NCBI GenBank assembly: GCA_027924645.1
Contig: BSBN01001807.1
Span: 11,674,001 to 11,738,000, forward strand
DNA length: 64,000 nt
DNA from: Cunninghamia lanceolata
Lineage: Eukaryota > Streptophyta > Pinopsida > Cupressales > Cupressaceae
Reading direction: 5' to 3'
The translations under genes were made by a program, and so were the position numbers. Below, one piece after another: positions 24,101 to 36,100 of this stretch (positions are counted from its first letter, which is position 1; the number at the start of each line of letters is the position of its first letter). The notes under the pieces were generated by a model. It worked only from the letters and a program-made list of their open reading frames with translations, did no database searches and was not told the DNA's origin.

Positions 24101-27100
24101 TTAATTTCATTTTTGAAGGTAACATGCTGGAAATAGTGGATGAGTACAAGTATCTAGGGGCCGACTTTCACAATAGGCTCAGCTGGGAGACCTGTAGGGT
24201 AAAAAGGATCCTTGGTGGGTGGAGAGCCTCGTACCTGCTTCAAAACAAGTGTAGGAAGGCTGAACTGTGGGATTGGAAAACCAAGAAAACTCTCTTTGGT
24301 TTGCTGGTCACTCCAGTTGTTTTATATGGCTATGAGATGTGGGGAAGTAGCATGTCTAATCAGAAGTGGAAGCAACCTGAAAGAATTTAGAAACACCTTA
24401 TCACTAGTAGTTTTAAAGTCAAATCTACGGTCCCATACGAGATTCTCTTGGCTGAAGCAGGTTCTTTCCTATTAGAGGCATCGGTGATAATAAGGTTGCT
24501 AAGCTACTTAAAGAAGGTGGAAAATATGGATACTTACCGATGGCCAAAAAATGGTGGTGGGAGAGAGATTACACCGTAGGAAGAAGACGTGGATGGAACA
24601 AAACAACAAGTGGTTGGGCAAGTGGGACATCAGCTAGCAAGAGTGTCCTAAAAATAAGGAGGAAATAAAAAAATTTGTGTTAGATAAATTTAGGACTGCC
24701 ATGTGGACCAAACAAAATGGGCGAAAAAATGATCATTATTTAAGAGAGTTCAATCCCACGTGGGAATATGGTGAAAAAGACTATGTGAGGGCAGATCTCA
24801 AAGGTAAGGCGAGGATTCTAGTTGCTCAGTTGAGGACTGGGTCCCATCATCTTAGATGTGAGACTGCTAGATGGACGATTCCCAAGGAAGAGTGGGCTGA
24901 ACGAACCTGCATTTTTTGCAACAAAGGTGAAGTTGAAACTGAATGGCATTTCATCATGGAGTGCGCTGCCTATGAGGATATTAGAAGCCAATATGAAAAC
25001 AGTTGGAGGGTGAACAGTCTTAGTGAGCTTTTTGTGGAAACATGGATTCGCAGCACGGCGGGTTTGCTGGTCAAGATCCATAGCAGGAGGACTGACCTCG
25101 AAAAGAGAATGAAACTGCAATGATGCGCTGTGTTCTGGGTCCCTTAGACTGATCTGTCTCGTGGACGTTATTAAAATCTTTCATTTCATTTCATGACATC
25201 TAACCCAAGGTTATCTTATAATGTAATTCACCAAATCAAAAAAAAAGCCTACCGCTAAAAATCTTTCCCACAAACTTACGTTTTGGCTAGCAAAGGAAGC
25301 AAGCGCCGCTGATGTGATGGATAATCAAGCAACAGTATTTCTGGCTCATTAGGATGTAGATTGAATGCCCGTCTTGTTAGAGCATATCGAATTGCAATTG
25401 CTAATCCAATCTGTCATAACACCAGAAGTAAATGAAAATAATAAGATTAAGATTTTTTTCAAATTTTATTATATGTTTAAAATGTACAATTTTTTAAAAT
25501 GGAAAATCTGCAGATTGTAACTACTTATAGATATCTTACCTTGGACTGATAGACAGCACTAACTGCAATTGTCACACGACCAGATGTTAGAGGCGCCATG
25601 AAAGCTCCAAACCTCTAAATGGATGATTGAAAAAATTAATATCCATATAAAATAGGACCAATATAGAACAAACAGAACACCCGAGACTCTACAGATCTGA
25701 CCATTGGTATGCAATCATGTAATCAAACTTAGCCTCTGCATATTAGCATGAGCATCAGCCATAATCATATTTGAGATAAAGATAGAGTTTGAAAATTATG
25801 GTGGTCCTAAAATAAAAACATTATATAATATATATGCACGTACCTAATAATCAGTTTTTAATTTTTAGTTTATTCTAACTAGGCGTGTATTTTGACAGGA
25901 ATTACCTGATCAGAATCACTTATTGGACTTTGGTAATTGCCATCTGGAGATACATCAGCAACAGAGTTCAACATATTTTCCCACGGAATATGCAAACTGT
26001 CAAACCTGCAAGAAGTTCTATAAAACAATTATTTGTCTGCCTGCAAATATAGCCATTAAAAAGTTCAATTCATGGAGTCAATTGTTTTATTGTCAATTCT
26101 ATACCAAATTCGTCCATTATCAACTCCATTTGCACCAATTTTGTGGCCACAGTCAGCAATTCGAATCCCTGGACAGACATTCCCCTCTTTATCTCTTATT
26201 TGTGCAATGAATGCATGCACACCTTCATTCCTTCCATTGATAAGAAGTTGGGAGAAGACTACAGCATGAGTGGCATGCTAAACAAGAAAACAGAAAACAA
26301 ATGAACCGGCTCATTAAAAAATTATTAAATCCACTGAACCGTAAATTATTTGTCAGTTACATTTGTAGCTCCTCCAATCCAGTACTTTTGAGCAGACTCA
26401 CAAGGCGTAGTGATTATGAATTCTTTAGTTGAAGGATCATAGGTGGTGATTGTTTCAATTCCACGGACCTGTATGATGCAGAATGGCAATGTTTAAGAAT
26501 TCTTCTGAAAGAAGAAACCAACGTATTGCATATGAGAGTTCTTAACAAGAAAAATATTTACAATTTCCACATACATTACTGCCATGTCCAAGTTCAGTCA
26601 TAGCAAAGCATCCTCTAACAACATAGTCTTCTGTGTCCTGCAGCCACTTTTGGTGTCTCTTTGTACCAAGGAATCTAATTGCACCACCCCTGCCACAAGA
26701 GAATAGACAAGATATAACCTTGGCAAAAGGGTTGCAATGAAATGCTATTTTTATTTGAAAATATCCTAAATATGAAATTGAGATAATTTATTCACACAGC
26801 CCATTGTAGGATGAAAAGTTTTTCCCTTCATTTTTATGTCAGAAAGACAAGTCCTTACATTCATCTACATAAGAACTACAGCCCTGAGCAATTTCTAGTT
26901 TTTTATAGACACTATTGGATACTAAAATCTTCGCAACTGATATCCATAGACTATGACATGATGATAAAACTAATCACCAACCCTTGGTATAGGGCAGATA
27001 AACACAGTGACAAAGATAGTTCAACGACTCAAATCAGAACTGTTGATAACGCCAACTATTCAGCCCCAATATTACAGCACATGTTCTTAATCACAAGAAA

Positions 27101-30100
27101 CATCTAGCTACAAAGAGGCCAACTTGTAACAGATAGGTTAACATAGAAAGATATCCCATATATATGCTTGTTATGAAAATTAAATAGGCTACAAAAGGAG
27201 ATACGTAAGATTATAATCACAAGTACATAAAAGCATAGCTACCAGACTTGCTGGTTACCCGGAGAATGCCTATGAGTCCCAGGTTGAGCAGGCCTAAGCG
27301 AGCTCTGCAGACCCATTGCAGAGATCCGGCAAGTCTGGCTGAATCTAGCCAAGTCCGGCAAGACTGGCTGAGTCTAGGCCAAATTTTTCAAAAATTCACA
27401 TGTTTTAAAATTTTATTTCGCACTTTAAAGTGTTGAATGTGTGCCAAGCTTTTCTGCCGAGTCCAAGTCCAAGTCAAAAATCAGCTTGTCAAGTCTGAGT
27501 CTAGTAACTATACATAAAAGAATTTTATTTTTATTTTTTATTTTCATATAAGACCTGTTTGTATCAATATCTACACAATTGTGTACATCATACAGTTAGT
27601 GACACATTCAAAGATGATTTATGAAGATCCCAAATATTTTTTAATAAAAACACATGCTAACATTTTTTTAATTTTGTAAATACTCCCTAGTAGATGACCT
27701 CCATCTTAGATCCCACAACCTAGTTGTATCTGATCCAAGCCAAACCACACAATGACAGTGCCAAAGTACCATGACATTACTTTCTTTGAAGCACTGCCAT
27801 GTTCTAAGGCATTAAATTTCAGTTCCATCATGCCAAAACATTGGCGCCATGTCAAACAACACTTCAGCCCAAGCTCAGCTTGATTGGATCAACCCATAGT
27901 TTCTGCACAACAAATGCAGTGCCAAACCTTCATGCCATGTCAGGCTGTGTTTTTGAGATTCAGAAAACTTTCCTACACAACATCTATTTGGAAGATGAAC
28001 CATCACACCTACAGGGAAGTGAACCATCAGATGTTACAGAAGTGAAGCAGTTTCATAATTGTCTTCTTTGTAACCATCTCTCTGTTACTCTATTCATTTA
28101 TTTGTAACCTCCTAAGGTTAATAGATGCAAATGGAGAACTACACCAACATTCTAGCTAGGTAAGTCAGCTAAGAAATGTTGCCCCTAGTTCCCTGATCAC
28201 AAAAATTTCCATTCACATCCTTCAGGGCTTGTTCTTTTTTCTTGTACACATATGTATGTTAAGCAATATTCAGCTCTCTTTGACCATTCAAATGTGTAAT
28301 CGTTTCCTGTCTACTTCCGAATGCATGTTCCTTATCATCAAGTTATTGGGTTGTCCTTTCCACCACCATCCTAGGTCCTGTGGCACGGTTCATTAGTATC
28401 AAAATCGATATGATATGCATCTGTAGAGAAGTTTTGCAACAAGTTTGTTCATGCCTTCCAATACTCATGCACAACAACAAAAGGAGAGAGCGCAACTTGT
28501 TTGATGCAGACCACCTCTGTTGCTGCCAGTTAAATAACCCTGTTGCAGGTACAGAAACGAACACAGCAGAATAGAAGGGAAATACAGTGAAGATAAGCAA
28601 TACCAAAACCACTGTCAGAAAAAACATAGAACTCTCTATTCTCGGATCTGCAAGTTAAAACTCACTATTGATAAAGATTCAATCACAGCATATAGGAGAA
28701 GAATTTAGCAGTTAGAACATACAACAAATAATATTATAATAACCTTCATAAACCAAAAGGAAATAAAAAAGATACTCCTTTTATTTTAGACAATCAGCAA
28801 TTACATCTATCCATTCTCCCCCTTATTCTAGCCAAAATATTACACTATATACAGCCCCAGGCATCAATATTCAAACAGAGACATCTAATCCAACTCTCTA
28901 AAAACTCTATGCCAGTGAGCACCTTCTACAGTCAACTTTTGTTTACTCTTCCCCACAAAACAGGGCAGTTTCTAATTACTACTATTAGACAATGCATCCC
29001 TAAACACTAGCAGTCCCTTTATTCAACAAAGACAACTTCTACTCAACTATGTCTACCTAGCACACCAAAACAGGCTGTTACAACAGTTTCCATTTCAAGG
29101 AGAACAAGCTCCTGAAACCTCTCAACCATTTGGTTGACAGGTATAAATCATTGTTTATGTATTGAAATACCTGAACGAGCATCAACATGAGTAAGATGGC
29201 TGATTTCAGATTAAGTATTATGATGCCTCCCTAGACATCTAATAGCTCACCAAGGATGCTCTCGAGGAGATGCACACTGCAGTCTTTGGCCAATTTTGTG
29301 AACTTGTGATGTAGTTAGCTCCCCTGACCTTGTCTCAACATTCCATCTTGAATGTCAACACACCTTTTTAGCATCAAGACTTGTTCAAAGTTCAAATTAA
29401 TATGGACATCCAAGGCATAAGTATGGTATATATAGGAGGTAGATGTTAGTTATTATCATCATATTGAGTATTGTGTTCTTATTGAACATTATTGGAGGTA
29501 TCCCCTCAAAGTGATTTAGAAGGTTGCCCCCTCGAAGTGACATATTATTATCAAGTATTTGCAAAATATTTCCTATTATATTCTTCTATTGTGCAAGTTG
29601 TTTCATTGCAATATTTCACAAATTTGGTATATGGGATACATAATTAACCATATAGGCATATGAGTAGATCTAGAGAAGATCAAAATAATACAAGATTGGC
29701 CAACTCTACACAATCTAACAAAGCTCAATGTCTTTTTAAGAATTGCAAACTTCTATCACAAGTTCATCCTTGTATTCTCATACATTTCACTAACTTCTAT
29801 ATTAGATTACATGTGCCAAAATTGTTTGGCATGGACTTTTGCTCAACAATGCTCCCTTGAAGAACTCAAGCAATGCATTTGCATCATGTGAATACTGGCC
29901 ATGCCGGACATTGCGTTACCCTTTGACATTGAGATTGATGCATCAAACTATGCACTCAGCATAGTACTCAACCGACATAGACATCTAGCGGAACATCACT
30001 CAAAAACATTCAGTGACATGGCGTAATGCTACTCCGTCTGTGAGAAAGAAGTGTACACCATTGTGCAATCTATCAAACAATGACGACACAAAGTTCTAGG

Positions 30101-33100
30101 GAAAGAGAACTTCATTCAATCTAATTGTAAGCCAATTCAATTTATGCATACACAAAGCAAACTGGAGAACATATGCCATCTGAAGTGGACGCCATACTAG
30201 TAGTAGTTCCATCTGATCACCAAACACAAGAAGGGTTAAGACAACAAGGCCATAGATTTGCTTTGTCATCCTGCAATCCAAGCATTCATTACAATGTTTG
30301 ACATGAGACTTCACAGCTTCCCATACTAGGTTTCCCTCCACTAATAAAGACTTCACAAAAGATTATACCACTATTGTGCAGTGTGACCAAGTTCTTCATC
30401 ACTACCTGTTCAACTAACTTCTCTACAATCTCGGATTTGTTTGCATTCCTATAGGTGCTCCTTGCCAATGACTCATCTAGGAGGCACAATACTCCAAGAC
30501 AAGAGGACACGGAGTAAGAAAGACCTTGTTTGTTCTCTAAAAGAATTTATTTTTGCCTCATATGCACAACATAGACCACACTATCAAGCCATACATTTTG
30601 TGTTGCATCCCCAAAACCACCAACAGAAAACTGGGTTGTATGCATAATTTTAGTTCCATCTAGGCTCTGGGATTCTATCAACATGGATTTCTTTTCTATC
30701 CTTCCTATGACAAAGCACCAAAACAACACTGTGTTTGTCATAAATTCATAATAGATAGGTTGTTGAAGATGGTTGTCATGATTGTGTCCAAGAAAAGCAT
30801 CAACGCACTGAACAACAAGTCTCTTCTTCAATAGTGTTTGGGTTCATTTCAGACTTCATCCATTGTGTCTGACCACAACCCAAGGTTTGTTAATCATTTT
30901 TGGCATACCTTGTAGGATATGTTAGGTACTCAGTTGGACCAATCTACAACATTCCATCCTTTGGCAGATTTGCAGACAAAAGTAGTCAATAGCACACTTG
31001 TCCATTTAATGCACATGTACAATAGTACACATCTGCACACCTAGAATGAAATTTTCCATTCATGTGGTATGTGTACAACAAATCCTTGCAAAATTCTATA
31101 GGGCATAGTCCATTTCAGACATGGTTCCAGCTAGCTGCACCCCTTGACATATCCTATTGCACACAATTTGGCATTTTGTAATGCCAACAAGAGAAAGAAA
31201 TGAACAAGACAAAGAACTTTCTACAACACATCCAACATTTTCATCAATAGGTTCAGCAGATACTCTTGCACTAACAACATAAATACAAAGAGCACTATCA
31301 TAGCTGAAAAATCAGATTCAATGGGCCAAAATTTTAACTTGGACTCTAGACTTAGTAAAGACATGGCATATTAAAAAAATACATAAACTTGTAAAATAAA
31401 CTTAAATAACATGCAATATATTGAATTTAGAGAATCATAGGTAGTTTTTCTATTAGTTTGAGACAAAAAAGGAGTACAATGCACATCATAGTGTCATGTA
31501 TGATACAATGATTGATCAGCTATCCTTACCATAGAAACTACAAATCCATATAAATATTTTACAAATTTTTGTTTCAAATGAAGCTTCTTTGTGGTGGTGC
31601 CCTTGAACTGGATGATAAAGATTCCTCTTCTGGAATAATATCATCCTCAAGCATACCATGATCATCAATCAATAAAGTCCCTCCTAACACTTCTGCCTCC
31701 AATTTCACTTGTGCTTCTACTTACACTGCCCATTCTGCTACTTCCCTCTCAAAATCAATGATCTCTATGGAAAAGATCGGCTCCACATCCTTGGCAATCC
31801 AATCTGAATGTGGATCAATGACATCCAAGGCAATTGAATCGTGAGTCTCCTTCCCCTCCACCTTTTTGATGCAAAGGTGAAGGTTGTCCTACACAAAAAC
31901 AAGGCCATTGAGGAGCTTTTGGCTCAACTTGTTACACTTCTTTGTGGGAATGGACTCAAAAAAGATCCCGTTATGCTCAAATCCAGAAACATTATAGGAC
32001 TCACACAAAATACAAATGGCAAGGCTTTGAAGATTTGGTGTTTTTGCACCACAGTGTTTCCACCACAATTCTGCAAGAACATTTTTAACTTTGTAAGTAA
32101 ATTACAATTGCACTTATTAAACAAATCTACTATCTAGGAGACTATGATTTGACTTTTGAAGGACTAGTTACCCCTCTCCAACGCCAACACATGATCCAAT
32201 GCAATCAATTAAAGAATGGACCCAAACTCTGCACAAGGCTATACCACTTGGAAGACCCACCCCTTGGAGTCCTCTCTGCCAGCCTACTAATGACACTAGG
32301 AAACAAATCAGTTTTTAATGTACCATGCCACCGTCAGCTCTGATCCTCTTCCAATGCATCTGTTTTTTCCATTTATTTACTGTTGTCACACCTATGTATT
32401 GCAAAATCATGTCTTTATTGTTTAAGATCCAAAAGAGCTCTTTTAATGTGGTCCCATGAAAGGGTTTGGGTTCCTACGTTTCGATTCATTAGGAAACATC
32501 AGGAGGGAAAGAAAGGTTGGCCCAGTTTCTTTCCACTCTCTTCCACAAAACTCTCTAAGGACTGGGGCAGGGGGCTTGGTTCCCTACTCTGTGGGGTTGT
32601 TTTTCAAAAAATCGTAAAAAAAAAGTAGTTATATGATTAGAATGAACCTTTCCCTCAAAATAAGGAGCCCCATATACGTAGCTCTACTACTGGAGAAAGG
32701 GGCTGAAATTTTCTCAACCAACTTGGAGACTTTAATGCGTATGTGGAAGCTTGCATGAATCTTTCTCTAAATTCCAATTTTTGAAAAAAAATATGGACTA
32801 TTTATTTCAATATAGTTTCTATAATTTCTCGTCTCAAATTCTCACTTCCATTAAATCTTTCTTCCATAGGACAACTTGCTTGAAAAAGCCCCTAATTTTT
32901 CTCAACTGAGACCATAGCTTTAATTTTCATAGTTGACATAGTTTTTCTCTGATGTTTACCTTGTATTTTCATCATTATAGGGGTCTCACCAAGTTAGATT
33001 TTGACACCTTTCTAACTTGATTTTTATATAATATCTAAGTAGCCGATTTAGGTTCAGATTTGGGTTCAAGTTTGTCGGTTCAGTATGCAGATTAGGAAAA

Positions 33101-36100
33101 AAAAAAAGAAGGGAGCTGGGTTCATTTTAGGTTCTTCCTTATAAACAACATATAAAAATCATAAATATATAAATATTTTAACTTAAAAAACAGGAATAAT
33201 CACATAACATACATTTAATAAACACGACAAGCATAAATTTTTTATAAATTCATATGTGACTAATATTAAAAGCTTAACTCCCTTGTGGGTGGATCCCATG
33301 GGGAACACAAAAATTAAAAATAAAACCCACTGCTAATGTGTTGGACACTTAAAAAGTGGTAAAGAATAAAGAAAATCTAAAAATGTTGTTGTTAATACGT
33401 GAATCCAGTAATTATTGGTTTATAAGATAAATGCAGCAGGTAATACTCCAAAAACTTCCCTAAAGAGGCTCAAATAACTGCTTGATGAATTTAAAACAGC
33501 AGCAGCACCATATAATAACACCACCTCCAAAATTCCATCATTTTCACAAACATACTCATCGGTCATCATTGGATGGACAAGTAGGTAGAAGAAGGAGAAG
33601 CTTTAGGGACGATGGTGCTGTTAATAGAGAAACGATTGTATTACTGCAATGGTGCTATTTGTACAAGTCCTCCACCGTTAATAGAGAAACAGCATGATGC
33701 AGAAATGCTTTTCTAATTTTTCATGTCTGTTAAATGTGATGGAAAAAAAGGTCAGTCTAAAAATAATAAACAGATTTTAAAAAATTATAAAAAAAGACAT
33801 TTTTGCTGGACGGGTTCTGCCGGATTCGTCTAGGACGAACCCACAGGTCTGAATCACCTCGTGTACCAGACCAGGATCTGATCAAGCTCCCTGGTGAATC
33901 CATAACTTGGCACGATATAACATTTTACTTTCAGTATCAATATAAACATATACTTCTCCTTTTATCCAAAAATAGATATATGTACATGTCAAGAACATAG
34001 AAGAAAAATATTTTGCACTTAAGAGCTGCTTCTATTGATTGCTACTCAATACAATCCAAAATGATTTTAGATGATCCCAAGGATTGTTTTCTAGAATCAC
34101 AATGCTAATGCATATCAACGAGTGTTCGTATTGTCAATTAATGATGATAGATAATGCAAGTAAACTAAATGGTTATCCATGCTTACATTTATCGTTATAT
34201 TCAACTAATAATGCAATATAATAATAATAAATAACAAATTAACTCACCTAAATATCAAATCTTAAGGATCTAAGTTGATCTAGTTCAGCTAAATTACTTG
34301 AGCACCCATGTCCTCATAAAAAGTCCTATCCAGATTCAATTGACACGTTGTATTTTAATAAGATTGAACTGTTCTATAAACACCTTAAAAGAATTATCAT
34401 TACCAATGAAAATGGAAATGGATCCTTTTATAGTCTACGATGCCCAGCGACCAATAGTTACCACAGAATGCATCTGAACAAACTGTAAGTATTAAAAGCA
34501 CAGGACTGTGCATAAGCTATATAAATTTGCTTGACATCATTTCCTTATAGTTTAATCATTAACTCATCCTAACTTCAAGTAACAGAATATCATTATATGA
34601 TCTCTATTGAATACCAACAAAAAAAGGAACTATAAATCTGTTCATAACAAAATGATTTTGTACAGTACGACACCACATGTGACCAGAAATGCACTACACA
34701 ACCTCCTGAAAATTTGATTTTTTTAACAGGAATATGATTTATGGCTTGCACACCTGTGTCCTGATAGATTTTTACAAAATCAAAACGAAATATGCACATA
34801 CAACCGCATAGAATCCCATACTTCGCAAGCCTAGAGATAAGCAGCATTTAATTTTTCATCTTTTATTAATTGGGAGTAACAGGTGAGTCAAGAGCATGCA
34901 AACAGATAACATGACACATTTCTTACCACACATAAAACTGCACGTTAAGTATTATGAATAATGAATGATCATATATTCCCAAACACTCAAGTATTGCTGC
35001 ATGCCTCCTTGTTTCATGCTCTGAACTTGTGTTTGTCAGCCAACCTTTAAAAACACCCTTCTGTAAGAGATAACGAATTCTCTTCATGGTCATTTCACGC
35101 TGATGTTCCATTGGCTTATCGTAGTCTGGGATAGCATATACTTTGCCAACTTTCTTCTTTGTAATGAAGAGATCACTCTTAGCCATCAAATTGAAAATCC
35201 AGTCCCGATCTTCAACATTGTGACCGTGCATCAATTCTCTCATGGCACCAATATCAAAAGTGGGTTTCTCTGTATAATTTTGAAAAGGAATCAGTCATCA
35301 GAATATAAGACTCAATCAACGGATTCATAAAATATGCTAATGACGTGGAATAATTGTAATTGTCCTAATATAATATCAAAGAAAAGATGCTTAAAACTTA
35401 GAAGGATTTAGAATTTAGATTTAACACTTTTATAAACTTAGTTGACATTCCTACAAAGAACGTAACTAAAATTAAAAAATAACATGTTTTGCAGGCATTT
35501 TGTGGAGGATAGGTCTGGAATTAGAAAACCATTATTTTCAAGTGTGTATATTTTGCATATAACACATTAAAGGCACTAAAATAAACTACATCTGCTGGAA
35601 TAATTTCTTTTGGCTGAAGCAAAGATGAACTAGCTAAAAAATCTGGATCAATACTTGCATCGTGCAAAGCCCGTAAAAGTCACAAACAGCAAGGTGAATG
35701 TGAAAATTAATAAGATTGACCAAGCAGGGCAATTTTTTTTTCAAGATTTCCCCTTGTATTAATTAATGGATTAGAAGAAAAAGTCTTCTCTGCTCGCTAT
35801 TTCATCAATTGCCTTAAGACAAGAGTTTGAAAAGTACCATGATGAGTTCAACAAATCTGGTTTAGTTTTACAAAATGGCTCATTTGATGTGTACAGCTTA
35901 TCAGAAGAGTATTTCAATATAACAAAGCAATAATCATGGCTTGAAGCCTTCCTGCAAAATGCTAACAGATATACTAGGGGTAATAAAATTGGATTGAACA
36001 GTGATCAATTTACTTGTAAATGTAAATCCACATTAAAACACCAAACTGGGGTGGTGAGGCACTTAAAATTTGTTGATTTATTGTAGCCTCTCTTAACACC

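Larger units (their letters stand above)
4210..25193 (+). mobile_element. LINE-A: non-LTR retrotransposon in ACX3 intron 8, split by LTR-B
   Basis: Order: 5' UTR (about 4210-4727), ORF1 (4728-5327 and 20881-21681), ORF2 with AP-type endonuclease, reverse transcriptase and a C-terminal Cys/His cluster (about 21796-25123), then a short 3' UTR ending in TTCATTTCATTTCAT at 25193. LTR-B occupies 5328-20875. ORF2 carries stops and frameshifts, so the copy is dead. The sequence does not look like the usual plant L1 type; its clade is unresolved. It lies antisense to ACX3. The 5' end is estimated and no target duplication was found. Confidence 0.85.

Noticed and set aside
30547..30831. Minus-strand 94-codon ORF that looks protein-like
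   Set aside because: I could not match it to integrase, transposase or any host family; adjacent frames are closed.
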